A DNA stretch of 63,439 bases from SAR116 cluster bacterium (GTDB lineage Bacteria > Pseudomonadota > Alphaproteobacteria > Puniceispirillales > Puniceispirillaceae): the NCBI GenBank assembly GCA_004212735.1, contig SHBD01000010.1, positions 1-63,439 on the forward strand, given 5' to 3'. Below the pieces are notes generated by a model. That model ran no database searches and was not told where the DNA came from. It saw only the letters and a list, made by a program, of their open reading frames with translations. A program made the position numbers and the translations under genes. Every line of letters starts with the position of its first letter. Position 1 is the first letter of the stretch. This document shows positions 18,501 to 27,298 of this stretch, one piece after another.

Positions 18501-18963
18501 TGAAATTCTGCCAGCTCTTGATTCTGGGGCAAGGGAGAGTGCAGCACGTAAAATTATAAGATTACACAAGGATATCGGCAGGCAGGACGCAGAGTTGGTC
18601 TTTCAGGAGGTGATGACTGTTCTCGCTCAACCAACGTTGAGCCGCTTGTTTGCGCCCGATGCGCTGGCCGAAGTTCCAGTAAATGGTGTGGTCGCTGATG
18701 TCGGTGTTGCGGGGCAGATCGACAGGCTGCATGTAGATAACACGTCAGTTCTGTTTGCAGATCTCAAGACTGGCCAGCGGCCTTCTGGCCCACCACCGCT
18801 AGCCTATCAACGGCAGATGGCGCTGTATGGGGCGCTTCTTCAACAAATTTACCCGGACCATCGCATAAAGGGATGGATTATATGGACCGAGGATGCCAGC
18901 ACGCAGGAAGTCACAAAGAAAATGTGTGCCGATTCATTGGCCGAGTTTGGTGATTTTTCATGA
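15589..18963 (+). CDS. addA: double-strand break repair helicase AddA
   Basis: A UvrD-type helicase with a C-terminal nuclease, about 1124 residues. Walker A is in SANAGTGKTKLLTD near residue 25, motif II in LLIDEAQDTSPSQW near 394, and the helicase signature VMTIHGAKGLESPVV further on. The RecB-type nuclease shows FADLKTGQ near 1056 and YQRQMALYG. GGAGG at 15578-15582 is 6 bases before the ATG at 15589, which I take as the start. The open frame extends upstream inside addB, but that part is a shadow. Confidence 0.95.
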   Translation: MNEIVKKASDAQALASDPTASAFVSANAGTGKTKLLTDRVLRLLLEGAVADGILCVTYTRAAAAEMRNRIANRLAQWAIIPTVDLRSDLAGMGLPSPSQEVIARARRLFAEILDNDHGPRVETVHSFCQSILGRFPIEAGIAPRTGLADDAEQDTLRAAARVNVMRSNDKGTTHAVMLLAEQINEDQLQTVLTNFVQRETRLEEPDLEERLTAHFRDGLGLADADHADRITREAIARFDEEGLIATATVLQASGVSSHQKRAAKMHSWLANDSDGRCERIDLLVEALFTDGNPRSVLANRKIRDDFPRCEDVQREIQEMLLPCMLSRAEQRCREITMALYHFGMAFQREYSALKRARGLLDYDDLITITNNLMDHSSAAQWVAWKLDNGIRHLLIDEAQDTSPSQWKLLRQLSLQFFDDQPDANPDELDRSLFAVGDFKQSIYSFQGADPRVMNASRSEFSNRAEQRERTFRQVSLSVSFRSSVPVLQLVNAAIDGLEGIEDFTPHEVTDSRRGGFVELLPHVEVDDASPATGPFVPSEIVSATGASAKSANQIATMIKGWIGIRKLADGRTMAARDIMILLRKRGSYFEQLLAALRRTGVAVAGADRMRLENQIEIQDLLALGDVITLPDDDLQLASVLKSPLFGMDEDQLFGLAHDRGDKSLYAALMQHAGADSQLGKMADHCEELRKAADQMSLFAFFSHVIDKGGRAAFRERLGASVDEALDHFLAMAQSFGHAGGASMIEFLMSVRATGGEIKRDLDNEKIDAVRVMTIHGAKGLESPVVVLPDMLRATPPNDPLFRDAETGFVYWSPDTAFRPNFLNAAREDAKRHGEQEGKRLLYVALTRAREGLVIAGWSKPRARALEGSDYEILRACLRGMEGVNEESDGTLALRHQGSSDAKAKVETLPPETIRQFDAPQWLFSAAPSEPKMPRPVRPSEPAFDQLAPRPAAATLSSGAALAKGRLAHRLFEILPALDSGARESAARKIIRLHKDIGRQDAELVFQEVMTVLAQPTLSRLFAPDALAEVPVNGVVADVGVAGQIDRLHVDNTSVLFADLKTGQRPSGPPPLAYQRQMALYGALLQQIYPDHRIKGWIIWTEDASTQEVTKKMCADSLAEFGDFS

Positions 18964-19073
18964 AACTACCTGTATGATCGTTGTTGTGGTCTTGCCTAAC
19001 CGGCGTCGATGCAGCAGGATTGCAAGCTGTTGGCATGAGCCACTGGAGTCATCTGCAAGGGGATTGTAAGCCT

Positions 19074-19397
19074 ATGGCCACGACAAAGACAACGGATAGT
19101 GAATTTTCAACACATGTGTTGCAATCAGACACGCCAGTTCTGGTGGATTTCTGGGCAGAATGGTGCGGCCCTTGCAAGGCTATCGGTCCGGCTCTCGAAG
19201 AGATTTCCGAGGCCAAGGGTGATGCCATTTCGATCGTCAAACTGAATATTGACGAAAACCCAATGACACCGCAGCAATATAATGTTCGTGGCATTCCGAC
19301 CCTTCTTATTTTCAAGGGTGGCGAAGTGATTGCCGAGAAGGTTGGTGCACTGCCTAAATCCCAGCTTGAAAGCTGGATCAATCAATCAATTGCTTGA
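19074..19397 (+). CDS. trxA: thioredoxin
   Basis: A 107-residue classical cytoplasmic thioredoxin with the active site WCGPC at residues 30-34 and the cis-Pro region RGIPTLLIF. AAGGGGA about 9 bases upstream supports the ATG at 19074; the open frame further upstream is non-coding. It follows addA, the usual alphaproteobacterial neighbourhood, and faces folC. Confidence 0.96.
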   Translation: MATTKTTDSEFSTHVLQSDTPVLVDFWAEWCGPCKAIGPALEEISEAKGDAISIVKLNIDENPMTPQQYNVRGIPTLLIFKGGEVIAEKVGALPKSQLESWINQSIA

Positions 19398-19430
19398 TTG
19401 TTTGCGTACCTGATGCGCGGGTGAGTTGGC

Positions 19431-19462
19431 AACGCCGCCATGTTCAGTTTGGCGGCGTTTCG
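19431..19462. terminator. hairpin between convergent trxA and folC
   Basis: AACGCCGCCA (19431-19440) and TGGCGGCGTT (19450-19459) form a perfect 10-bp stem with a 9-base loop. A short T-rich tail follows on the plus strand. The stem overlaps the folC stop codon, so it probably serves trxA and perhaps both genes. Confidence 0.6.
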
Positions 19463-20787
19463 TTTGCACTCAGCACAATCCCGGCAAGATAGAGTGATCC
19501 GCAAATGATGATCGGCGTTCCCGGGCTTGAGGCAGCTTCATTCGTATCTATGAGCGCGGCTTCCAATGATTTTGCGCTTTGTGCCTCAAGACCAATTTCC
19601 TTCGCCGCATCACTGAGTTCGATAGCACTCAAACTTGCATCTTGTCCGGGAATGGTAAGACAGGTGATGTTCTGCGCGAGCGCTGACAGCGGCGCCAAAA
19701 ATTCACGTGGATCCCGCGTGTTCAACGCTCCACAAATGATATGCCAGTGACCGGAGGCAAGGTGCGGAAGTGCCGCCGCCAGCGCTTGTGCGCCATGTGC
19801 ATTGTGCGCACCATCAACCCAGATCTCGCAATTTGGCGCGAGGGCTGTCAGTTTCCCGTCGTCAATCCGGTGAATCCGTCCGGGCCAAATGGCTGAGGCT
19901 ATTCCAGCAATCATCTGCGCGGGTCTGTTTGTTCCAAAGCAGTGCAGCATGACCGCTGCGGCGAGGGCGGCGTTATCACGTTGATGAGCACCATACAAGC
20001 TAGGCTTCGGGAGGGAGGTGTTCTTTCGATCCTGTATCAGGCAAATACTACCGTCGGGCAAATCTTGCCAATCGAAATCATCCCCAGCCATAATCAGTGA
20101 TGTTCCGATTTTTGAGGCATATGCCGAGATGGCTGACGCGGCGGATGCCTCTTGGCGGCTGACGAAACAGGGGCTGCCAGAACGCATGATCCCGGCCTTC
20201 TGTTGAGCGATTTCACTTATGTCATTGCCCAGAAAATGCTCATGGTCGCGAGCGATTGGTGTGATCACAGTTGCCAGGGGAGAGTCCAACACGTTTGTTG
20301 AGTCCAGAGCCCCACCAAGTCCTGTTTCAAGCAACAGCAGATCGGCTGGTTCACGGGCAAATGCCAGCATTGCTGCCGCGGTTGTGACCTCGAAAAAAGT
20401 CACAGCTGTGTCGCCATTGGCCTGCTCCACCTCTTCCAGCAAATCGGCAAGTCCGCCATCGCTAATCAGGGTTCCAGCAAGGCGGATCCGTTCATTGAAA
20501 TGGCATAGATGCGGTGATGAGTATACATGCACGCGTAGGCCAGCAGCCTCTGCCATGGCTCGCATCAGTGCAATTACCGAGCCTTTGCCATTGGTGCCGG
20601 CGACATGCACAGTCGGTGGTAGTTTATGATGCGGGTTACCTAGCTTGGCGAGCAAGTGAAAGGTGCGCTCAAGGCCAAGGTCGATCAGCTTCGGATGAAG
20701 TGCTGCGAGACGAGCCAGCGCTGCTGCTGACCGGCGTTCGTCATCACTACTTACTTGCGGTATCTGGTCATCTGAACCCATGGTCAT
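19444..20787 (-). CDS. folC: bifunctional folylpolyglutamate/dihydrofolate synthase
   Basis: A Mur-ligase-family enzyme that joins dihydropteroate to glutamate and lengthens folate tails; 447 residues. The ATP-binding motif is in HVAGTNGKGSV near residue 60. TNVLDSPLATVITPIARDH and VDGAHNAHG are the other family blocks. It is the last gene of the aroA-to-folC series and starts 11 bp after accD. The start could also be the ATG at 20781. Confidence 0.94.
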   Translation of the reverse strand: MTMGSDDQIPQVSSDDERRSAAALARLAALHPKLIDLGLERTFHLLAKLGNPHHKLPPTVHVAGTNGKGSVIALMRAMAEAAGLRVHVYSSPHLCHFNERIRLAGTLISDGGLADLLEEVEQANGDTAVTFFEVTTAAAMLAFAREPADLLLLETGLGGALDSTNVLDSPLATVITPIARDHEHFLGNDISEIAQQKAGIMRSGSPCFVSRQEASAASAISAYASKIGTSLIMAGDDFDWQDLPDGSICLIQDRKNTSLPKPSLYGAHQRDNAALAAAVMLHCFGTNRPAQMIAGIASAIWPGRIHRIDDGKLTALAPNCEIWVDGAHNAHGAQALAAALPHLASGHWHIICGALNTRDPREFLAPLSALAQNITCLTIPGQDASLSAIELSDAAKEIGLEAQSAKSLEAALIDTNEAASSPGTPIIICGSLYLAGIVLSANETPPN

Positions 20788-20798
20788 TTTATGGTTTT

Positions 20799-21668
20799 TC
20801 AGGCGACCTTTGCGGCTGGCTTTTTTTCCATCAGGAATCCCAGCACACGGGCTATAAACGCATGTTGTTCGCTGCGCGCGACAACGCTATCCACCATGCC
20901 ATGTTCCTGGAGATACTCAGCTGTCTGAAAATCATCAGGCAGCTTTTCGCGCACGGTTTCCTCAATAACCCGTCGCCCAGCAAATCCGATGATGGCACCT
21001 GGTTCAGCCAGTTGCACATCGCCAAGCATGGCAAATGATGCGGTCACTCCACCGGTGGTTGGGTGTGCCAGCAGGACTATATGTGGCAGGTTTGCATCGC
21101 GAACCTTGTCAACCGCCAGGATGGTACGTGGTAGTTGCATCAGCGAGAGAACCCCCTCCTGCATGCGAGCACCACCACTTGATGGCACCGTGATCAATGC
21201 GGCATTGCGGGCAACAGCCTCTTTCGCAGCGGCAACGATACCATTGCCAACCAAGCGTCCCATTGACCCACCCATGAATCTGAAGTCAAAGGCCGCTATC
21301 ACCGCAGGCTTGCCTCCAATCGTGCCATACGCTACGGCAATGGCATCTGTGAGACCGGTCTTTGCGCGGGTGTCACGCAGCCGATCAGAATAACGACGGG
21401 TGTCCCTGAATTTCAACGGATCCTCGCTGATTGAATCCAACTCAACAAGAGTATGTTTTCCTTCGTCAAAGGTCATGCGAAAGCGATTTTCCGGTGACAG
21501 CGGCGCGTGATGCCCGCAGGTTGCGCAGCAATTATTTGCTTCTTCAAACTCCCGATGAAAAATCATCTGTCCGCAGCTTTTGCATTTTACCCAGAGATTG
21601 TCGGGCACATCCTCGGATTGAACCCATGCCTTGATTTTCGGCAAAACGGAATTGGTAATCCAGTTCAT
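20799..21668 (-). CDS. accD: acetyl-CoA carboxylase, carboxyltransferase beta subunit
   Basis: The zinc-ribbon subunit of the carboxyltransferase that makes malonyl-CoA for fatty acid synthesis; 289 residues. Cys residues 29, 32, 48 and 51 form the zinc site. GGARMQEG and the crotonase-like region FRFMGGSMG follow. AGGAG is 7 bases before the ATG. It lies between trpA and folC, a conserved alphaproteobacterial order. Confidence 0.96.
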   Translation of the reverse strand: MNWITNSVLPKIKAWVQSEDVPDNLWVKCKSCGQMIFHREFEEANNCCATCGHHAPLSPENRFRMTFDEGKHTLVELDSISEDPLKFRDTRRYSDRLRDTRAKTGLTDAIAVAYGTIGGKPAVIAAFDFRFMGGSMGRLVGNGIVAAAKEAVARNAALITVPSSGGARMQEGVLSLMQLPRTILAVDKVRDANLPHIVLLAHPTTGGVTASFAMLGDVQLAEPGAIIGFAGRRVIEETVREKLPDDFQTAEYLQEHGMVDSVVARSEQHAFIARVLGFLMEKKPAAKVA

Positions 21669-21692
21669 GATGTGTCTCCTGTTCCTGAGCTG

Positions 21693-22511
21693 CTAGCTGG
21701 CAGCAACACCCTTTGCAAGATCGCCAACAAATGCGGCAATTTTTTGCACCATCTCATCATGAGTGCTGCCATCTTCCGACAGATTATGCGCAATAATATC
21801 AACAACAGCAGAGCCGACAACGGCGCCATCACTTAGGTTTGCAGCTTCACCCGCAGCCTTAGGAGTGCGGATGCCAAAACCCGTTACCACAGGCAAGTCC
21901 GTCACCGATTTGATGCGCTTATAGGCGTCAGCGATTGACGCTCCGGCGGCGCTCTTCGTTCCGGTGATCCCGGTAATGGACACATAGTATACAAAGCCGC
22001 TGGCTTCGGCCAGAACCGTGGGCAGACGGGCTTCATCGCTGGTTGGTGTGACAAGACGAATAAAGCTGAGGCCAGCCTGTTTTGCGGGCAGGCAGAGTTC
22101 TCCATCTTCTTCTGGTGGTAAATCGACGATGATCAGACCATCCACACCAATCGCTGCTGCCTTGTTGAGAAATTTTTGCGAGCCATAAATGTAGATTGGA
22201 TTATAATATCCCATTAGGATAAGCGGTATCTCGGCGTGGCGCTCGCGAAATGCCATCGCCATCGCCAACGTCTTTTCGAGGGTCATGCCACCTTTCAGCG
22301 CCCGCAGAGATGACGCCTGAATCGCAGGTCCATCAGCCATTGGGTCGGAAAAAGGCATGCCGAATTCGATGATATCGGCACCACCTGCGACAACAGCATC
22401 CAATATTCTTCCTGAGGTTTCCAGATCGGGGTCGCCTGCCGTAACAAAGACGCCAAGTGTTCCGCGGCCCTGTTTCTTTGCTCTGGCGAATGCCGTTTCA
22501 ATTCGTCCCAT
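21693..22511 (-). CDS. trpA: tryptophan synthase alpha subunit
   Basis: Cleaves indole-3-glycerol phosphate to indole and glyceraldehyde 3-phosphate, passing indole to TrpB. 272 residues, TIM barrel. The catalytic Glu and Asp are in IIEFGMPFSDPMADGP and IIVDLPPEED; the phosphate-binding end is GFGIRTP. Second in the order trpB-trpA-accD. Confidence 0.96.
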   Translation of the reverse strand: MGRIETAFARAKKQGRGTLGVFVTAGDPDLETSGRILDAVVAGGADIIEFGMPFSDPMADGPAIQASSLRALKGGMTLEKTLAMAMAFRERHAEIPLILMGYYNPIYIYGSQKFLNKAAAIGVDGLIIVDLPPEEDGELCLPAKQAGLSFIRLVTPTSDEARLPTVLAEASGFVYYVSITGITGTKSAAGASIADAYKRIKSVTDLPVVTGFGIRTPKAAGEAANLSDGAVVGSAVVDIIAHNLSEDGSTHDEMVQKIAAFVGDLAKGVAAS

Positions 22512-22558
22512 TTTATAGTCTTTCTCGCAAAGATATCTCTGATAGGGAATGTGGCATT

Positions 22559-23782
22559 CTAAAGCAGTCCACGTTCATCCAGCATCGGCAGCACAGCTTC
22601 CAGATCTTTGTCGCCGCGGCCACACATATTGAGGATGACAATGTCTTCCGGGTTCATGTCGCCGATGATTGTTCCGGTGAATGCCAATGCGTGAGACGGT
22701 TCAAGTGCGGGTATGATCCCCTCAAGGCGGGAGCATAACTGGAAGGCAACAAGTGCTTCCTCGTCTGTAGCACTCACATAATTGACCCGGCCCATATCAT
22801 GTAGCCAGGAATGCTCTGGCCCGATTCCCGGATAATCAAGGCCGGCAGAAATTGAGTGCGCATCAATGATCTGGCCGTCCTCATCCTGCAAAAGATAGGT
22901 GCGGTTGCCATGAAGAACGCCGGGTGTTCCACCGGTCAACGACGCCGCATGCAGCCCGGACGGGATGCCCTTGCCAGCAGCTTCTACGCCGTAGATGCTG
23001 ACAGACTCATCATCAAGGAACGGGTGAAACAGACCCATGGCATTTGAGCCGCCACCAATGCAGGCAATAATGGCGTCAGGTAACCGGCCCTCAGCCTCCA
23101 TCAGTTGCTCCTTTGCCTCTCTCCCGATCACAGATTGGAAGTCACGTACCATCTGCGGATAGGGGTGCGGGCCGGCAACGGTGCCAATAATGTAAAAATG
23201 TGTTTGGGCATTCGCCACCCAGAAGCGAAGCGCTTCGTTCATCGCGTCCTTAAGCGTTCCCGTACCCGATGTTACGGGATGAACCTTCGCGCCGAGCAGG
23301 CGCATGCGGTCAACATTCGGCTTTTGTCGCCTAACATCTTCTTCACCCATGAAAACTTCGCATTCCATATCGAACAGGGCGCAGGCGGTTGCTGTTGCAA
23401 CACCATGCTGACCGGCACCCGTTTCAGCAATGATCTTGGTTTTTCCCATCCGCTTTGCCAATAAGGCTTGGCCCAGCACATTGTTGATCTTGTGGGCGCC
23501 GGTATGGTTCAACTCATCGCGTTTGAGGTAAAGCTTCGCTCCACCAAAATGAGCGGTCAATCTTTCGGCAAAGTACAAGGGGCTGGGTCGACCCACATAA
23601 TGTTTCTGATAATAGGCGAGTTCCCGTGTAAAATTGACGTCATTGCATGCAGATTTGTAAGATCTTTCCACATTAAGAATCAGCGGCATCAATGTTTCGG
23701 CCACAAAGCGACCGCCATGAATGCCGAACCTGCCAGCCTCGTCGGGCTGGTTTACAAAGGAATTTACGAGTGTGTCTGTCAT
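22559..23782 (-). CDS. trpB: tryptophan synthase beta subunit
   Basis: PLP enzyme joining indole and serine to tryptophan; 407 residues, the standard length. The PLP lysine is K98 in [10 protein letters not shown], the phosphate-binding loop is GGGSNA, and [13 protein letters not shown] is the family signature. It lies between trpF and trpA. No strong Shine-Dalgarno sequence is visible before the ATG. Confidence 0.97.
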   Translation of the reverse strand: MTDTLVNSFVNQPDEAGRFGIHGGRFVAETLMPLILNVERSYKSACNDVNFTRELAYYQKHYVGRPSPLYFAERLTAHFGGAKLYLKRDELNHTGAHKINNVLGQALLAKRMGKTKIIAETGAGQHGVATATACALFDMECEVFMGEEDVRRQKPNVDRMRLLGAKVHPVTSGTGTLKDAMNEALRFWVANAQTHFYIIGTVAGPHPYPQMVRDFQSVIGREAKEQLMEAEGRLPDAIIACIGGGSNAMGLFHPFLDDESVSIYGVEAAGKGIPSGLHAASLTGGTPGVLHGNRTYLLQDEDGQIIDAHSISAGLDYPGIGPEHSWLHDMGRVNYVSATDEEALVAFQLCSRLEGIIPALEPSHALAFTGTIIGDMNPEDIVILNMCGRGDKDLEAVLPMLDERGLL

Positions 23783-23852
23783 TCTGTCTGTTCAGCGGTG
23801 TTTTAAACCGTGCCTCGATCGTAGTGTGAAATAGCCGATTTCAGCTCATGTT

Positions 23853-24506
23853 CTACCCTATTTGGGCAGCAGAAACAAAGGCGTGAATAAGTCGCGGGTC
23901 TTTTTTCCCAGGTGCCGACTCAACGCCAGATGAAACATCAACAGCTTTGGCATTCGTGGTGACGACGGCACGCCCGACATTTTCAACTGAGAGACCGCCT
24001 GCCAACATCCATTTTGTCTTTCCGGCGTGGTTGGCGAGGAGGGACCAATCAAATCTATGCCCAGTACCACCAGGCAACCCGCCGGGATCTCCCTTCGCAT
24101 CAAAAAGCAGCCAATCAGCAACGCCGCCCCACTCTTCGCAGACTGCCAAATCATCCGCAGAGGCAACGAGGATTGCCTTGATAATAGGTAGTCCATGGCG
24201 CGCCTTAAGCTTTTCAGCCTGAATAGGCGTCTCATCGCCATGCAGTTGCAGAATGTCAGGGTCTGCAAAGCTGATCATGCGGGTCATTTCCACCTCATCC
24301 ATATTGACCGTCAGGGCGACACGTTTCGGGCCCGATTGCTGCTGTTCCTTGGCATGCTGGCTGATGAGTGCTGCCCGTTCAAAGGATAGGTGACGGGGTG
24401 ATCTGGCATAAAAAACCATGCCGACAAACGCCACACCAGCGTCTGCGCAGACATCATAGTCCGAAGGTGACGCAATGCCGCAGATTTTGACATCGGTTCG
24501 GGTCAT
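23853..24506 (-). CDS. trpF: phosphoribosylanthranilate isomerase
   Basis: Third-from-last step of tryptophan synthesis. A TIM barrel of 217 residues with the catalytic Cys in VKICGIAS near residue 8, the Asp region LLFDAKGDPGG, and the phosphate-binding WMLAGGLSVENV. GGAGAG about 10 bases upstream supports the start. It heads the trpF-trpB-trpA run, downstream of lapA. Confidence 0.95.
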   Translation of the reverse strand: MTRTDVKICGIASPSDYDVCADAGVAFVGMVFYARSPRHLSFERAALISQHAKEQQQSGPKRVALTVNMDEVEMTRMISFADPDILQLHGDETPIQAEKLKARHGLPIIKAILVASADDLAVCEEWGGVADWLLFDAKGDPGGLPGGTGHRFDWSLLANHAGKTKWMLAGGLSVENVGRAVVTTNAKAVDVSSGVESAPGKKDPRLIHAFVSAAQIG

Positions 24507-24549
24507 TAGGTTTGCTCTCCAAACAGGGGTGTCTATTTATTCGTTGAGA

Positions 24550-24879
24550 TCAACGCAGAACATTGCGAGGCGGATTTTCAGCATCGGCAAGTCGCGCCTC
24601 CGCCTCATTCATTCGTTTTTCCATTTTTTTCAATTTCTTCTGCGCGTGCCAGTTACTTGTGCGAATCGCAATGGTTGAAAGCCAGACAATCAAACCTCCA
24701 GTTACGATACCTATTCCCAATGCACCAAGAACGGCCAGCCAGACTGGGAGGCTCAACCCAGTTTCAAACGGCCATAAATAAAGGGTGACTTCGCTATCGT
24801 TGGAAGCGGCGAATGCCATGCTGATGATCACCGCTGTCACGGTAATGACAAGCCAGAGAAACCGGCCAATAAGGCGCAT
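24550..24879 (-). CDS. lapA: LapA-domain inner-membrane protein
   Basis: A 109-residue protein with two transmembrane helices (about residues 5-25 and 42-66) and a basic, coiled-coil C-terminal tail facing the cytoplasm. This is the LapA/DUF1049 pattern; in E. coli LapA works with LapB in control of LPS synthesis through LpxC. Here the position between ihfB and trpF is the usual alphaproteobacterial one. No lapB is adjacent. Confidence 0.75.
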   Translation of the reverse strand: MRLIGRFLWLVITVTAVIISMAFAASNDSEVTLYLWPFETGLSLPVWLAVLGALGIGIVTGGLIVWLSTIAIRTSNWHAQKKLKKMEKRMNEAEARLADAENPPRNVLR

Positions 24880-24893
24880 GTGTTTTGTCCGTT

Positions 24894-25172
24894 TTAGCGG
24901 TTAAGACGCTCGCGCATCCCTTTTCCCATTTTGAAAAAAGGTACATTCTTTTCAGCAACTTGTACGCTTGTTCCAGTTCTTGGGTTGCGCCCTTTTCTTG
25001 CTTTGCGGTGACGCACTGAGAAAGCGCCAAATCCCCGCAATTCAACGCGGTCACCACGCTCAAGCGCGCCACCTATTTCATCGAGTATTGTGGCGACAAG
25101 TCGCTCTAGGTCGCGATGATACAGCGCTGGGTTCTTCGCCGCTAACTTCGCTATAAGTTCTGAACGTGTCAA
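24894..25172 (-). CDS. ihfB: integration host factor subunit beta
   Basis: DNA-bending HU/IHF-family protein, 92 residues. It begins [14 protein letters not shown] and carries the family signature [21 protein letters not shown]. The GTG at 25181 overlaps GGAG (25181-25184) and cannot use it. The TTG at 25172 lies 8 bases after GGAG and gives an N-terminus matching E. coli IhfB, so TTG is the likely start. It follows rpsA, as in most proteobacteria. Confidence 0.93.
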   Translation of the reverse strand: MTRSELIAKLAAKNPALYHRDLERLVATILDEIGGALERGDRVELRGFGAFSVRHRKARKGRNPRTGTSVQVAEKNVPFFKMGKGMRERLNR

Positions 25173-25319
25173 CGCACCCACTCCGTTGCCAAAACAAATT
25201 GATTAAACCAATCCAAAGGATGCCCTGTGCTGACTACATGGTCAACTTAATTGACCATAAATTCAACATTTTGAACAATTTACTGGGGTTCAGACGGGGA
25301 TATGGCCAAATTTAGGCAC

Positions 25320-25355
25320 AAAAAAGCCGGCACCAGAGTTATGGTGCCGGCACTT
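25320..25355 (-). terminator. Rho-independent terminator of rpsA
   Basis: A perfect 9-bp stem, GCCGGCACC (25326-25334) with GGTGCCGGC (25343-25351) and an 8-base loop. On the minus strand it is followed by six T. It lies 15-50 bases beyond the rpsA stop, so it ends the rpsA transcript and separates it from ihfB. Confidence 0.9.
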
Positions 25356-25370
25356 TTCGTTATGACGATT

Positions 25371-27086
25371 CTATTTATCGTCGTCAGTATCGCGTTTCGC
25401 CAGCGCGGCCCCGAGGATGTCACCGAGGCTTGCACCACTGTCGGATGAGCCATAATCGGCCATCGCCTGCTTTTCTTCTGCTGTCTCACGGGCTTTGATC
25501 GACAAACCCAGCTTGCGTGTTTTCTTGTCGACATTGGTCACAGTAGCATCGACTTTTTCACCGACGGCGAATCTGTCTGCGCGTTGTTCGGCTCGTTCAC
25601 GGCTGAGATCCGCACGGCGAATGAAACCAGTCATTGCGTCGCCAATGCTGACATCAAGGCCGTTGTCGGACACAGCGGTAACTGTACAGGTAACCGTCTC
25701 ACCCTTGCGGTAGGCGTCAGCCTGCCCAGCGAAAGGATCTTCCGTCAACTGCTTGATACCAAGTGAAATCCGCTCTTTCTCGATATCCACATCAAGGACC
25801 TTGGCCTTAACCATGTCACCCTTTGAATACCCCTCAAGGGCGGCTTCACCGGTTACTTCCCAGCTGATGTCGGATAGATGAACCAGACCATCAATCTCTT
25901 CGGTGAGGCCAACAAACAGACCAAACTCAGTGATGTTACGAATTTCACCTTCGATTTCCGTGCCGGCTGGGTTGGTGCTGCTGTAATCTTCCCACGGATT
26001 GCCTGCACATTGCTTGAGACCAAGCGAGATGCGGCGTTTCGAGAGATCGACATCAAGAACCATAACCTCAACCTGCTGACTGGTGGATACGATCTTTCCG
26101 GGGTGAACATTTTTCTTTGTCCAGCTCATTTCTGAGACATGGACAAGTCCTTCAACACCAGCTTCTAGCTCGACGAACGCACCATAATCTGTGATGTTTG
26201 TCACACGACCTTCCATCTTCGCACCAATCGGGAACTTGCCTTCGACATTTTCCCATGGGTCTGACAGAAGCTGCTTCATGCCAAGCGAGATTCTCTGGGT
26301 CTCGGCATTAAAGCGGATGACCTGCACTTCAACGGTTTCACCGATCTGGAGCGCCTCTGATGGATGGCTGATACGCTGCCATGCGATGTCTGTAACGTGA
26401 AGCAGACCATCAACACCACCGAGGTCGACGAACGCACCGTAATCTGTGATGTTTTTGACGACACCTTGAAGCACTTGGCCTTCCTGAAGGTTGGATACCA
26501 GTTCGGACCGGGCCTCTGCACGGGACTCCTCCAAAACAGCGCGACGAGATACAACAATGTTGCCACGACGACGGTCGATTTTCAGAATCTGGAACGGTTG
26601 CGGTGTTCCCATCAGTGGACCGAGGTCCCGAACTGGGCGAATGTCGACTTGGCTGCCAGGCAGAAACGCTGTCGCTCCTGAAAGATCAACGGTGAAGCCG
26701 CCTTTAACCTTGCCAAAGATGATGCCGGTTACACGTTCCTGCTTTTCAAACGATGTCTCGAGCAGGCCCCAGGCCTCCTCGCGGCGAGCCTTGTCACGGC
26801 TGAGGACGGCCTGACCATTACGGTCTTCCATGCGCTCAACATAAACTTCAATTTCATCACCGACATTGATGTCGAGTTCCTGGCCCGGGGAGGTTACCTC
26901 CTTCATCGGGACGCGGCCTTCAGATTTAAGGCCTACATCGATTACGACGGCATCACCCTCAATGCCAACAACAAAGCCGCGAACAACGCTGCCCTCGATG
27001 TTTGTGTTTTCACCAAAGCTCTCGGCGAGCATGTCAGCAAAGTTTTCCGTTGCAGCGGTCGCTGCAGTATTGTCAAGAGTTGTCAA
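25371..27086 (-). CDS. rpsA: 30S ribosomal protein S1
   Basis: Binds mRNA leaders on the 30S subunit. 571 residues with six S1 motifs; repeated blocks such as ITDYGAFVDLGGVDGLLHVTD and RISLGLKQ mark the repeats. The frame is open to 27137, but GGAG at 27093-27096 is 6 bases before a TTG at 27086, which gives (M)TTLDNTAATAATENFADML, similar to where homologues begin. I take TTG as the start. A hairpin lies about 95 bases upstream. Confidence 0.95.
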   Translation of the reverse strand: MTTLDNTAATAATENFADMLAESFGENTNIEGSVVRGFVVGIEGDAVVIDVGLKSEGRVPMKEVTSPGQELDINVGDEIEVYVERMEDRNGQAVLSRDKARREEAWGLLETSFEKQERVTGIIFGKVKGGFTVDLSGATAFLPGSQVDIRPVRDLGPLMGTPQPFQILKIDRRRGNIVVSRRAVLEESRAEARSELVSNLQEGQVLQGVVKNITDYGAFVDLGGVDGLLHVTDIAWQRISHPSEALQIGETVEVQVIRFNAETQRISLGMKQLLSDPWENVEGKFPIGAKMEGRVTNITDYGAFVELEAGVEGLVHVSEMSWTKKNVHPGKIVSTSQQVEVMVLDVDLSKRRISLGLKQCAGNPWEDYSSTNPAGTEIEGEIRNITEFGLFVGLTEEIDGLVHLSDISWEVTGEAALEGYSKGDMVKAKVLDVDIEKERISLGIKQLTEDPFAGQADAYRKGETVTCTVTAVSDNGLDVSIGDAMTGFIRRADLSRERAEQRADRFAVGEKVDATVTNVDKKTRKLGLSIKARETAEEKQAMADYGSSDSGASLGDILGAALAKRDTDDDK

Positions 27087-27180
27087 AAATATCTCCGTTA
27101 TCGCCCTTTGGCCATCGGCTTGTAGCCCGGATGACACGTATTTGCCTCAGCTGGCCTGAGGGCCGTTTCAGCTGAACATC

Positions 27181-27201
27181 ACCCACCAAAAATTGATGGG
27201 T
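27181..27201 (-). promoter_or_regulatory. hairpin in the rpsA leader
   Basis: On the minus strand ACCCATCA and TGGTGGGT pair over 8 bp with one G-U, around a 5-base loop. The G-U means the stem is perfect only in minus-strand RNA, which is the rpsA leader. S1 is autoregulated in E. coli through its leader; a similar role here is inference. Confidence 0.35.
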
Positions 27202-27298
27202 CAGAAACGGGAGTTTTTGGCGATCAGTTGGTTTGTGCCAGCATTCCGTTTGTTAGAACAATCAGAACAAGGTTGTTCAGTCACCCCGATCTTCGGTT

